A stretch of 64,000 nt of DNA, taken from assembly GCA_913778505.1 (NCBI GenBank), contig CAJYWD010000031.1, forward strand, positions 1 to 64,000, read 5' to 3'. This document shows positions 36,820 to 46,036 of this stretch, in pieces. The stretch's first letter is position 1. Every line of letters starts with the position of its first letter. The position numbers and the translations under genes are program-made. The notes below the pieces were generated by a model. The model was not told the origin of the DNA. It saw only the letters and a program-made list of their open reading frames with translations, and searched no databases. The DNA comes from an uncultured Chryseobacterium sp. GTDB taxonomy: Bacteria > Bacteroidota > Bacteroidia > Flavobacteriales > Weeksellaceae.

Positions 36820-39800
36820 ATGATGAAAACAAAATTACTTTTTTGCCTTGCATTCCTTTCTATAGGAATGCAGGCTCAAAACATCAACTTTCCTGATGCG
36901 AATTTTAAGCAAGCATTATTAGGAGGTGGGCCAAATAATCCCAGTCCAAATAATTTCGTACTTTGCTATGATAGCAATGGAAATAACATTCTAGCTGACC
37001 AAAATGGTGATGGCGAAATACAACTATCCGAAGCGGCTCAGATTTACAGAATAGATTTTAGACAAACTTCTAATTATGCCTCTCTTGAAGGGATCAATTC
37101 TTTTGCAAATCTTGAGACAATTTATTACATCAATGATTCCAGTAATTCCCACATTCATGGAAAAATTGGGGATGTTAATTTGGAAGGGCTTAGCCATCTA
37201 AAGACTGTTAATTTGTCTGATTGTGATGTTTCCAAAGCGAGTTTTAAAAACTGTCCTGCTTTATCTGAGGTGAGATCTGATTTTCGCGATAGCTATAATA
37301 CCTATCCGGATCCTAATGTTCACGGGAACACCGCAGAATTAACTATAAATAACTGCCCGAAACTCAATTTTGTCAGCTGGACCAATAACAATGTGGCTTC
37401 CGCCAATATTGCAAATACGCCGGAATTGAAGCATTTGGAACTGCGGGGAAATTCTTTAACAAGCTTTGATGCATCACAATTGACGAATCTCGAATATCTG
37501 GATTTGTCCAACAATCAGGCAACCTGGGGACCGCTTACTGGCGAAGCTAACTTTGATCCAACGCTAACAAGTGTAAATATTAATGGACTAACGAAATTGA
37601 ATTATTTAAATGTTAGTTATCAGTTACTTACTGATCTATATCTTAATCAATTACAGCTTTTGGAAACATTGTCTTGTAATAATAATAAAATCACATCTTT
37701 GGATTTACTGTATGTTCCAAATTTGAAGAGTTTAAATTGTAGTCATAATCAAATCAGCCTGATTAAAAATTTTTCTTATCCTACGTCAATCGCAGATGAT
37801 GATCAACTACTTGATGGACCTAATTACGACTTCAGTTATAATCAATTAACTGACATGGATATTAACAATATGACAGCTAATGCGGTAGATCTTTCTCACA
37901 ATTTATTGTCGATGATTAATATTTATAAGGCGAAAATGATTAAATTGAATTTGAGTTATAATAACTTTTCCGATCTTGATTTTTCAAATTCATTAAGTTA
38001 TATGAATGAATATTTGATATTTAATAATAATCCAAATTTAACTCAAGTATTCCTTAAAAATGGATACAATGTAATGTTCTTAAATGATAACGATAGCTAT
38101 GGTTTTGAAAACACAAACATTCAATTTGTTTGTGCAGATAATAACTCGGTTGAATTACAAAGAATCCAAGAGGAATTAGTAAAAAGTGGAAAAACAAATG
38201 TCAACATCAACTCCTACTGCTCCTTCACACCAGGCGGAAACTTTAATACGATTTCAGGAAATGTAAAAATCGATGCTAACAACAACGGTTGTGATGCTTC
38301 CGACAATCCTTTCGAATTCCTGAAACTGAAAATCAATGACGGGACAACTTCCGGGGAGACTTTCGTACAACAAAATGGAAAATATGAATTCTATACGCAA
38401 TCTGGTAATTTCAATATTACAGCGCTTGCAGAGAATCCAACATTGTTTACAATTTCTCCGGCTAATTTTTCTACGAGTTTTGCAGATTCCAACAACAACG
38501 TGTTCACCCAGGATATTTGCGTAACAGCCAATGGAACTCAAAATGACGCAGAGGTGGTCATTGCACCACTAACCGGAGCAAGACCAGGTTTTGATGCCGT
38601 GTATCAGCTGGTTTGGAGAAATAAAGGGAATACATCATTGACGGGAAAAGTGGTTATGAACTATGATTCCAACAAAATGACATTCCAAAGTAGCAACATA
38701 CCCTATTCCGCAATTAGTAACGGATCGATAGAATTTGACTTTGCTAATCTAAAACCTTTTGAGAATAGCGCAGCAGAGCTTACTTTCAAGATCAATACAC
38801 CAACGGACGCCAACAATCCGGTGAATATGGGAGATGTTTTGGAATTCAATGCCCAGATCGCCCCCTCAAATAGTGATCTGACGCCGGATGATAACTATTT
38901 TAGTTACAAGCAAACGGTGGTGAACTCATTTGATCCGAATGATATTACTTGTCTGGAAGGAGAAACAATCCCATCCGTTGCCGTCGGAAAATATATGCAT
39001 TATGTGGTAAATTTTGAAAACACAGGAAATGCTGAGGCTGAAAACATTGTGGTTAAAATGGATGTAGATCCGGCTGAGTTCGACATTAATACATTACAGC
39101 TGCAGAATGCTTCCGCGCCTGTGGAGACCAGAGTAGTCGGAAATACTGTTGAATTGATATTCAAGAAAATAAAACTTAAAAATGGTGGTCATGGAAATGT
39201 TCTCCTGAAAATGAAATCCAGATCCGACCTTGTAGAGGGAGACACCGTGAGTAACATTGCAGATATCTACTTTGATTATAATTTCCCGATCCAGACCAAT
39301 GATTACCAGACTACAATCCAGGATCAGAATAATGTTCTGGCGGCCAAGATCAACTTCACTGCCAGGAACTTTACCCAGAGTAGTTATGCGGTAAATTTTG
39401 ACGCAAGCCGAAGTACAGGTAATATTTCAAGTTATCAATGGGAATTTTCCGGTAATCCGTCTATATCCTCCAGCAATAATATAAAACCGGATGTGATCTA
39501 TACTGTTCCGGGAAATTACACAGCGAAGCTTACAGTTTCTGACAACAGCGGTCTCTCTTCTGCACAGACTGTTACCTTCAATGTTGGTGCAAATATAGCA
39601 GATATCTCTACAGGTAAAGATTCTGATAATCAGTATTTGGCGATAGATTCTGATGAGGATGATTGGAAAGGTTATGATGTCAACGGAACCATGATAACTC
39701 CTAAAGTAAGACAGACCTATCCTGGATGGAGCTATGCCGATCTGCTGGCAGGCAAGAATAGCCAATGGATCACGCTTAATAATTTCGAAGGTTATTACAC

Positions 39801-40407
39801 CTACAAAAGTAGAGAATTCACTATTCCGGAAAATGCTACGGATGCAAAACTCAACCTCAGATCATTGTCTTTCGTGAGAAACTGGACATATCTTGTGAAG
39901 ATCAATCCGGATGGCAGCGAAACGGAAACAGAGATTACCAAGACCGCATGGATGAACGATGGTGCGAAAGGCTGGCTGAACAGCAGAAGCCCTAGCGTTA
40001 ATAACTACGCTCTTTCGGCGGGAAGATATTATATTAAAGTATTGTTATTCTCTAATAACAGCACAGTCAGACAGTCTATTGATGTCAATGCCATTATTTC
40101 CTGCTCGTCCGGGTTGATGTATTCTAACAGGCTGGTTCAGAAGCAGGCCACTTTGGATGCTGCGGATCTCAGTACAACTGATATCAGGATATATCCGGTT
40201 CCTACGAAAGGAATTGTCAACATAAAGTCCAATGAAAAATTGAATTCTGTTGAGGTCTATGATGGAGCGGGAAGGATAATTCAGAAACACATTCTTAGTT
40301 CACCGGTCAAAGATTCCAGAATTAACATTACGTCGGTGAAGGGAATCTATTATCTGAAGATCAGAACAGACAAGGGAACTTACACAAGAAAAGTGATTAA
40401 AGAATAA
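36820..40407 (+). CDS. large T9SS-secreted LRR/PKD surface protein
   Basis: A 1195-residue exported protein. In order: signal peptide (1-19), leucine-rich repeats (about 60-460, with LKHLELRGNSLTSFDASQLT and LKSLNCSHNQISLI), beta-sandwich domains of the SdrD-B/DUF11 kind (about 475-840, DANNNGCDASDN, then FENTGNAEAENIVVKMDV), and a PKD-like domain (about 850-925, SYQWEFSGNPS). A jelly-roll region follows, then a type A sorting domain (IYPVPTKGIVNIKSNEKL to YTRKVIKE). Probably displayed on the cell surface through type IX secretion, with the repeats used for binding. A strong terminator follows. Confidence 0.87.
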   Translation: MMKTKLLFCLAFLSIGMQAQNINFPDANFKQALLGGGPNNPSPNNFVLCYDSNGNNILADQNGDGEIQLSEAAQIYRIDFRQTSNYASLEGINSFANLETIYYINDSSNSHIHGKIGDVNLEGLSHLKTVNLSDCDVSKASFKNCPALSEVRSDFRDSYNTYPDPNVHGNTAELTINNCPKLNFVSWTNNNVASANIANTPELKHLELRGNSLTSFDASQLTNLEYLDLSNNQATWGPLTGEANFDPTLTSVNINGLTKLNYLNVSYQLLTDLYLNQLQLLETLSCNNNKITSLDLLYVPNLKSLNCSHNQISLIKNFSYPTSIADDDQLLDGPNYDFSYNQLTDMDINNMTANAVDLSHNLLSMINIYKAKMIKLNLSYNNFSDLDFSNSLSYMNEYLIFNNNPNLTQVFLKNGYNVMFLNDNDSYGFENTNIQFVCADNNSVELQRIQEELVKSGKTNVNINSYCSFTPGGNFNTISGNVKIDANNNGCDASDNPFEFLKLKINDGTTSGETFVQQNGKYEFYTQSGNFNITALAENPTLFTISPANFSTSFADSNNNVFTQDICVTANGTQNDAEVVIAPLTGARPGFDAVYQLVWRNKGNTSLTGKVVMNYDSNKMTFQSSNIPYSAISNGSIEFDFANLKPFENSAAELTFKINTPTDANNPVNMGDVLEFNAQIAPSNSDLTPDDNYFSYKQTVVNSFDPNDITCLEGETIPSVAVGKYMHYVVNFENTGNAEAENIVVKMDVDPAEFDINTLQLQNASAPVETRVVGNTVELIFKKIKLKNGGHGNVLLKMKSRSDLVEGDTVSNIADIYFDYNFPIQTNDYQTTIQDQNNVLAAKINFTARNFTQSSYAVNFDASRSTGNISSYQWEFSGNPSISSSNNIKPDVIYTVPGNYTAKLTVSDNSGLSSAQTVTFNVGANIADISTGKDSDNQYLAIDSDEDDWKGYDVNGTMITPKVRQTYPGWSYADLLAGKNSQWITLNNFEGYYTYKSREFTIPENATDAKLNLRSLSFVRNWTYLVKINPDGSETETEITKTAWMNDGAKGWLNSRSPSVNNYALSAGRYYIKVLLFSNNSTVRQSIDVNAIISCSSGLMYSNRLVQKQATLDAADLSTTDIRIYPVPTKGIVNIKSNEKLNSVEVYDGAGRIIQKHILSSPVKDSRINITSVKGIYYLKIRTDKGTYTRKVIKE

Positions 40408-40416
40408 GTAAGCAAG

Positions 40417-40450
40417 AAAACCGATTCGTTTTTACGAATCGGTTTTTTTT
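40417..40450. terminator. bidirectional terminator between LRR protein and recJ
   Basis: Perfect 13-bp stem AAAACCGATTCGT (40417-40429) with ACGAATCGGTTTT (40434-40446), loop TTTT, flanked by A- and T-runs. It serves both converging genes. Confidence 0.9.
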
Positions 40451-42161
40451 ATTGATAGAATTTTACATCGCGTATATTCAGAAAGTGCGAAACGTTCCCT
40501 TTCCAGTGGTTTTCCTCTATGGTGAAGGCCAGATCAAAGGTTTTTGTCTTAAAATCTTCGGCAAACTGTCCGAACCGGAAACCTACACATTCGATGTTTC
40601 TTCCGGTTGTCGGCTGTAGAATGTTGAATTTTAAGTGTGTACTTTCTTTTCCCATCAGTCTGACATAGCCATTGACCTTGATGTTTTTCAGAACCAAAAC
40701 AGGTTTCATATTGTGAGGTCCGAAAGGTGCTAATTTGCGATGAAAATTAAAAAATTCGCGGTTCAGGTCTTCAGGCTTTACCACACTGTCGATATAGATG
40801 GAAGGTTCCTTCTGATGTTCGCGGATATTGATTTTCACATATTCTTCGAATCGGATCTTAAACTCATCAAACTTCTCCTTCTCCATAGAAAGTCCAGCCG
40901 CAGCCTGATGTCCGCCAAATTTCATAAACAGGTCGGAACAGAATTCCAGCGCCTGATGTATATCAAAATCTGCCACCGATCTTGCAGAAGCTACCAGTTC
41001 GCCATTGTTTCCTTCGGTGAAAACCAAGGTCGGTTTGTAATAGGTTTCAATAAGCCGGGAAGCTACAATCCCGATCACGCCTTTGTTCCAACTCGGATCA
41101 TAGACAATCGTAGAGAATCTTTGTGTTTTCTGAAGCTCCAGAACCTGATTCATCGCAGACTGTGTGATGTTGATATCCATCTCGCGGCGTTCATCGTTCA
41201 GGTTCACAATTTCATCTACAATTTGATGCGCCTGTTTCAGGTTGTCCGAGATCATCAGCTCAACTGCTGCTTTGGCATGAGAGATTCTCCCTGCAGCGTT
41301 GATCTTTGGAGCAATGTCAAATACAATATTTGAGATTTCGAAGTGTGACAATTTCTCCTCCGGAATTAATAATCGCAGCCCGAACTTTCTTGTTTTTCTG
41401 AGAAATTTCAAACCCTGTTTTGCTAAAACCCGATTTTCGCCGGTCATCGCAACAATATCCGATGCTATGCTGATAGCGAGAAGATCCGTTAGCTCAAACA
41501 GTTCATTCTCAGGAATTTTATAAATCGTATTGAGACCTTGGCATAGCTTGAAGCCCACGCCACAGCCGCTCAATTCCTTATAAGGATAGCGGCAGTCTCT
41601 GCGTTTCGGATCCAGAACGGCAACGGCGTTTGGCAATTTTTCTCCGGGCAAGTGATGGTCGCAGATGATGAAATCTACACCTACAGAATTGGCCAGGTCA
41701 ATTTTGTCCACCGATTTGATGCCACAATCCAAAGCGATTATTAAAGAGAATCCATTGTCTTTGGCATAGTAAATACCTTCGTCGGAGATGCCGTAACCTT
41801 CTACGTTCCGGTCTGGGATATAGAATTCCAGGTATTTTTTATCTACGATTTTACTGAGGTAGAGATACATCAGCGCAACAGCCGTGGTCCCATCTACATC
41901 ATAGTCACCGTAGACCAATATTTTTTCGCCATTTTCTATGGCTGTTGCAATGCGTTCTACCGCCTTTTGCATATCGGCCATCAGGAAAGGGTTGTGGATG
42001 TCGTTTCCGTTGGGTTTGAAGAATTCGCGCGCTTTCTGATAATTGTCGATCTCGCGCATCACCAGGATTTTGGATTCTAAAGTTCCAAATCCCAGTGAAG
42101 AAATCAGTCCGTCAACAATTTCTTCATCAGGCTCGGTTTTATAAATCCATCTTTGACTCAT
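40449..42161 (-). CDS. recJ: single-stranded-DNA-specific exonuclease RecJ
   Basis: A 570-residue DHH-family 5'-3' exonuclease used in recombination and mismatch repair. Motif I VYGDYDVDGTTA, the DHH motif ICDHHLPG, motif IV ALDCGIKSVD, and the DHHA1 signature GGHQAAAGLSM are all present, followed by the OB domain. Length is normal for bacterial RecJ. No operon partner; the neighbours are secreted proteins. Confidence 0.95.
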   Translation of the reverse strand: MSQRWIYKTEPDEEIVDGLISSLGFGTLESKILVMREIDNYQKAREFFKPNGNDIHNPFLMADMQKAVERIATAIENGEKILVYGDYDVDGTTAVALMYLYLSKIVDKKYLEFYIPDRNVEGYGISDEGIYYAKDNGFSLIIALDCGIKSVDKIDLANSVGVDFIICDHHLPGEKLPNAVAVLDPKRRDCRYPYKELSGCGVGFKLCQGLNTIYKIPENELFELTDLLAISIASDIVAMTGENRVLAKQGLKFLRKTRKFGLRLLIPEEKLSHFEISNIVFDIAPKINAAGRISHAKAAVELMISDNLKQAHQIVDEIVNLNDERREMDINITQSAMNQVLELQKTQRFSTIVYDPSWNKGVIGIVASRLIETYYKPTLVFTEGNNGELVASARSVADFDIHQALEFCSDLFMKFGGHQAAAGLSMEKEKFDEFKIRFEEYVKINIREHQKEPSIYIDSVVKPEDLNREFFNFHRKLAPFGPHNMKPVLVLKNIKVNGYVRLMGKESTHLKFNILQPTTGRNIECVGFRFGQFAEDFKTKTFDLAFTIEENHWKGNVSHFLNIRDVKFYQ

Positions 42162-42255
42162 AGTTACAAAAGTAAAGAAAAAAAACGGCTCTGGGAAATT
42201 AAAACGGTTGTCAATTGACCTGGCAATGGTTTTGAAATTTATCGTAGAATCTATG

Positions 42256-43155
42256 TTAATTGATGATAATTTTCTTCGTTTCTGTCCCGGACTCGGTTTC
42301 TATAGAAATCAGGTAGTTGCCTTTTGGGAGATTCGAAACATTCATTATTCTAACGTTATCATTTTCGGTTTTTACTAATGAGCCGGACGCGCTGTATAAT
42401 CTGACTGCTTTGATCTTTTCATCAGATTTGATATTGATGCTATCAGAGGCCGGATTCGGGAAAATATTGATTTGACTTTTACTGATGTCAGAAACCGAAA
42501 GTTGGTCCATATCTTTGATAATGATATTGTCCACGATAAAACCGCTTCCGTCATTGTCGAACTCGAAATTCAAATCGTTCGCTCTTACAACTTTGGTTCC
42601 CAGCGCAGAGGTGTGAACCAATTGATTATCCAGATAATACTTCACATTTTTTTCTGTCACGTGGTCTATTTCAATTCTCAAATTATACCATCTGTCGGGA
42701 ATCCAGTTTCCAAGGTCTAAGAAATTGACATCGCTGTCCGCATACAATTTACCGCTGTACAAAAAGTTAAATCCTCCGGCCCAGGAATAATTCCCATTAT
42801 TGTTATAATACAAGGACAACATGTAATAGTCGGAGCTGTTCAGTTTTTCCAATTTTACATCCGCAGAGACTGACAGCCGGTTATATTCCGGGATCTTTTT
42901 GAAAAGAAAGGTGAAATTTTCAGTGTAATTATTGGTGCTGGTAACTTCTACGGAATTATTGCCGTCGGTTGCTTTTCCGGTGACCACTTTGAAATTATTG
43001 TTCGGTACATTATCGGTTTTGACCGTCCATTCTTTTTGTCCGACAACGGTTCCAAGGCTATAACCTTCGGAAGTTTCAAAAGAAATTTTCTGCTGTTGCC
43101 CAAACAATGAAGTGGATAATACTGCAAGTGTTAAAGTGAATAGAGTTTTCTTCAT
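42256..43155 (-). CDS. T9SS-secreted protein with a LamG/jelly-roll-like domain
   Basis: A 299-residue exported protein with a signal peptide (residues 1-19, ending FGQQ) and a beta-sandwich of about 190 residues resembling concanavalin/LamG folds (FETSEGYSLGTVVGQKEW, NNNGNYSWAGGFNFLYSG, YYLDNQLVHTS). A type A sorting domain ends the protein (IFPNPASDSINIKSDEKI to TETKKIIIN). Probably surface-bound or released, perhaps binding polysaccharide; no catalytic residues are evident. Confidence 0.8.
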   Translation of the reverse strand: MKKTLFTLTLAVLSTSLFGQQQKISFETSEGYSLGTVVGQKEWTVKTDNVPNNNFKVVTGKATDGNNSVEVTSTNNYTENFTFLFKKIPEYNRLSVSADVKLEKLNSSDYYMLSLYYNNNGNYSWAGGFNFLYSGKLYADSDVNFLDLGNWIPDRWYNLRIEIDHVTEKNVKYYLDNQLVHTSALGTKVVRANDLNFEFDNDGSGFIVDNIIIKDMDQLSVSDISKSQINIFPNPASDSINIKSDEKIKAVRLYSASGSLVKTENDNVRIMNVSNLPKGNYLISIETESGTETKKIIIN

Positions 43156-43218
43156 AGATCAATTAAAAGGGTAGCGAATTTAGAAAAAATATTTATTAAT
43201 TCGCTTGTAATCAATAAA

Positions 43219-43247
43219 AAAACCTTCCGAGAAATTCGAAAGGTTTT
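43219..43247 (-). terminator. katA terminator
   Basis: On the minus strand AAACCTTTCG pairs with CGGAAGGTTT (one mismatch/bulge), followed by a run of T. It lies 32 bp after the catalase stop. Confidence 0.7.
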
Positions 43248-43278
43248 ATCTGTTGTCTGTTTGTTTATGATCTGATGT

Positions 43279-44769
43279 CTATTTCGTATGATTCATCATA
43301 TTAGCATCAATATTCACGTTGAGACCTTGTGCCACCCGCATGCCCAGCTCAATATTGGCACGGAAGAAATGGCAAAGCTGGCGATTGATGATTTCCTCCC
43401 GCTTTGGACCGTCAATGGCGCTCATGTGACCGATAATATTATTGACCAACGCTGTTCTGGCTTCCTGGTTCAGCGCTTTCGTATAAAACAATCCGGGCTG
43501 CGTGTAGTGATCATCATCATTTTGATTTCTGTCATAGTTCGCAACGTGCGTATTGTCCAGATCGTACTCGAATGATTTGTAGGCGCTGTCCGGCTCTACA
43601 TCGCTAAAGCTGTTCGGATAATAATTTGGTTTGTCACCATAATTGGAATCATCTGCCATAGCGCCGCCCCGCTGGAAATTCTCTACAGCAAACGGACATC
43701 GGTTGACCTCCAGCTGATGGGAATTAACACCAACCCTGTATCGGTGTGCATCGGCATAAGAAAATAATCTGCCTTGCAACATTTTATCCGGTGAAAAGCT
43801 GATGCCATCAACCAGATGACTTGGAGCGAAAGCGGATTGTTCTACGTGGACAAAGTAATTTCTCGGCACTTCATTCAGCTCCATCACACCCACTTCCTGC
43901 AAAGGAAACTCATCCTGAAACCAAACCTTCGTGACGTCAAACGGATTCCAGCGCCATTCCTTGGCTTGCTGTTCGGTCATTGTCTGGATGTAAAGCTTCC
44001 ATTTAGGAAAATTTCCTGCTTCGATCTCGTTTACCAGGTCTTCCTGCGAAAAATCCGGGTTTTCACCCTTCATTTTGGTAGCCTCGTCATCAGAAAAATT
44101 CTTGATCCCCTGCTGTGTTTTGAAATGGAATTTGACCCATGTTCTTTCATTTTTGTCATTGATCATGGAAAATGTATGAGACCCGAACCCGTGCATGTGC
44201 CTGTAGCCATAAGGTGTTCCGCGGTCTGACATTAGAATCAGAACCTGATGCAGCGATTCTGGATTCAGTGACCAGAAATCCCACATCATCGTTTTGCTTT
44301 TCAGATTGGTTTTCGGGACACGTTTCTGAGTATGGATAAAATCCGGGAATTTCTTGGCATCCTTAATAAAGAAAACCGGCGTGTTATTGCCCACCAAATC
44401 CCAGTTTCCGTCTTCAGTATAAAATTTAAGTGCAAAACCTCTTGGGTCTCTTTCCGTATCGGCACTTCCCATTTCTCCACCTACTGTAGAAAATCTCGCA
44501 AACATTCTACAGCTGTTTCCAACTTTCGAGAACAATTTTGCGCGTGTATATTGACTGATGTCGTGCGTTACAGTAAATGTTCCGTAAGCGCCGGAACCTT
44601 TTGCGTGTACCACTCTCTCCGGTATTCTTTCTCTTACGAAGTGTGCCAGATTTTCCTGAAGGATAAAATCCTGTAACAAAACCGGGCCTCTTGGTCCTAC
44701 AGTCTGAGAATCCTGATGCTCATAATAAGGCGAGCCAACGGCGTTTGTGAGTTTTTTCTTGTTTTCCAT
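43279..44769 (-). CDS. katA: catalase (monofunctional, haem)
   Basis: A 496-residue clade-type small-subunit catalase that splits hydrogen peroxide. The distal His55 lies in RVVHAKGSGAYG, the distal Asn in VGNNTPVFF (128-129), and the proximal Tyr ligand in LFSYADAHRYRVG. There is no signal peptide, so it is cytoplasmic. It is divergent from oxyR across a 114-bp gap, the usual arrangement for peroxide-induced catalase. Confidence 0.97.
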   Translation of the reverse strand: MENKKKLTNAVGSPYYEHQDSQTVGPRGPVLLQDFILQENLAHFVRERIPERVVHAKGSGAYGTFTVTHDISQYTRAKLFSKVGNSCRMFARFSTVGGEMGSADTERDPRGFALKFYTEDGNWDLVGNNTPVFFIKDAKKFPDFIHTQKRVPKTNLKSKTMMWDFWSLNPESLHQVLILMSDRGTPYGYRHMHGFGSHTFSMINDKNERTWVKFHFKTQQGIKNFSDDEATKMKGENPDFSQEDLVNEIEAGNFPKWKLYIQTMTEQQAKEWRWNPFDVTKVWFQDEFPLQEVGVMELNEVPRNYFVHVEQSAFAPSHLVDGISFSPDKMLQGRLFSYADAHRYRVGVNSHQLEVNRCPFAVENFQRGGAMADDSNYGDKPNYYPNSFSDVEPDSAYKSFEYDLDNTHVANYDRNQNDDDHYTQPGLFYTKALNQEARTALVNNIIGHMSAIDGPKREEIINRQLCHFFRANIELGMRVAQGLNVNIDANMMNHTK

Positions 44770-44883
44770 ATTTTATATTTGATGATTTAATTCATTCTTG
44801 TCATTGCGAAATTCGATAAAAAAAGCTATTCATAAAACAAATTAATAATTATATTTGTTATAGATAAAATTAATTACAAAATC
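44770..44883. promoter_or_regulatory. divergent katA/oxyR control region
   Basis: A very A+T-rich 114-bp gap. TATATTTG at 44850-44857 fits the -7 box for oxyR. An inverted repeat AACAAAT (44836-44842) and ATTTGTT (44853-44859), and a CTAT/ATAG pair (44826-44829, 44860-44863) of the type found in OxyR sites, lie in the centre. OxyR binding is likely from context, not shown. Confidence 0.5.
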
Positions 44884-45837
44884 GTGAACATACAACAGTT
44901 AGAATATCTGATTGCAGTAGATAAATATAAGCATTTTGGTAAAGCTGCACAAGCCTGTTTTATAACTCAGCCTACCCTGAGCGCCATGATTCAAAAGTTT
45001 GAGGATGAGCTGGATGTCAAGATTTTTGACAGAACTACCCATCCTATCAGAACCACGGATGCCGGCGCAGAAATCATCAAAGAAGCTCAGAAAGTCATTG
45101 ATTCCGTAATGGAACTCCGGAACAAGGCCAATTTTGTTAATAATATCCTGGCCGGAAAACTGAATCTTGGAATTATTCCCACCGTTTCCAGCTATATTCT
45201 GCCTAATGAGATATTCACTTTTCTCAATAAAAATCCTCAGATAGAATTGAATATCAAGGAAATGACCACGGAAAGTATCATTAAATCTCTCAAATCCGGA
45301 GAGCTGGATGCCGGAATTATTTCTACACCTTACGCAGCGGCTGATGAATTTTATCAGGATTTTCTGTTTAACGAAGAGCTGATGCTGTATTCCGGCGCTC
45401 AATCTGAAGACACGAAAAAAGACTGTTTTGTAGTGCCCGAGGATATTGACGTAGATAAAGTCTGGCTGCTGGAAGAAGGCAATTGCCTGAGAACACAGTT
45501 CGAAAATATCTGTCATCTGAAAGAAAATTCTCTGAAACCAGGTAACCTGGAATTTCTTGCATCCAACATCAACACATTGATTCAGATGGTAGATAAAGTA
45601 GGCGGAATTACAATCCTTCCGGAAATGGGTGCAGAACAATTGTCTGCCGAGCAAAAGCAGAAGGTTTCCCGATTCATCAAGCCGTTTCCGTTCCGTGAAA
45701 TCAGTTTGATATATTATAAGCCGACTTACAAACAGAAAATCATCGACGAATTGATTTCAGAAATCCGCAGTTCTATGGAGCAGCGTCTGAACTATTATAA
45801 GGATTCTGACAATTACGTGAGCATCAAACCTGAGTAA
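44884..45837 (+). CDS. oxyR: OxyR-type LysR family peroxide sensor
   Basis: A 317-residue LysR-type regulator with a winged helix at 1-60 (QACFITQPTLSAMIQKFE) and a sensor domain with the two redox cysteines of OxyR, Cys201 and Cys210 in EEGNCLRTQFENIC. The spacing of nine matches E. coli Cys199/Cys208. Peroxide would form a disulfide and switch on target genes, most directly katA. The start codon is GTG at 44884. Normal length. Confidence 0.93.
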   Translation: MNIQQLEYLIAVDKYKHFGKAAQACFITQPTLSAMIQKFEDELDVKIFDRTTHPIRTTDAGAEIIKEAQKVIDSVMELRNKANFVNNILAGKLNLGIIPTVSSYILPNEIFTFLNKNPQIELNIKEMTTESIIKSLKSGELDAGIISTPYAAADEFYQDFLFNEELMLYSGAQSEDTKKDCFVVPEDIDVDKVWLLEEGNCLRTQFENICHLKENSLKPGNLEFLASNINTLIQMVDKVGGITILPEMGAEQLSAEQKQKVSRFIKPFPFREISLIYYKPTYKQKIIDELISEIRSSMEQRLNYYKDSDNYVSIKPE

Positions 45838-45864
45838 ATTCATATCCGTTCAGTAGGAATTGAT

Positions 45865-45895
45865 TTTGAATTCTGAATTTTTGTGTGTACTTTTG
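45865..45895 (+). promoter_or_regulatory. metK promoter
   Basis: TTTG (45865-45868), a spacer of exactly 19 nt, and TACTTTTG (45888-45895): a full match to the Bacteroidota housekeeping promoter TTTG-N19-TAnnTTTG. Transcription would start near 45902, just before the riboswitch. Confidence 0.8.
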
Positions 45896-45913
45896 CGGTC
45901 GAATTTTGAACAA

Positions 45914-45963
45914 CGGAGGAGAACTTTGACTGATTGCAACCTCAATAAAAAATGCTAAAACAG
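45914..45963 (+). ncRNA. SAM-II riboswitch aptamer
   Basis: The 50-nt segment matches the SAM-II pattern. P1 is GAGG (45916-45919) with CCTC (45940-45943). The intervening 20 nt end in the conserved TTGCAA (45934-45939). Ten A-rich nt then lead to the conserved GCTAAA (45954-45959), and CTG (45930-45932) can pair with CAG (45961-45963) as the pseudoknot. Block spacing is nearly the same as in the crystallised metX SAM-II RNA (20 versus 19 nt, 10 versus 10 nt, from memory). It lies in the metK leader right after a good promoter. P1 is short (4 bp). Confidence 0.85.
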
Positions 45964-45978
45964 ATTTTTCTTTTTTAG

Positions 45979-46032
45979 TTCCTTTTGCAATCTTCACTAT
46001 TTTGCTTCAATTTATAAAAAACATAAAAGGAA
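45979..46032 (+). promoter_or_regulatory. riboswitch expression platform before metK
   Basis: TTCCTTTT (45979-45986) is fully complementary to AAAAGGAA (46025-46032), the ribosome-binding region 4 nt before the metK ATG. The next, overlapping 8 nt TTGCAATC (45985-45992) is fully complementary to GATTGCAA (45932-45939) in the aptamer core. The two pairings compete, as expected for a translational off-switch. Confidence 0.6.
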
Positions 46033-46036
46033 TACT

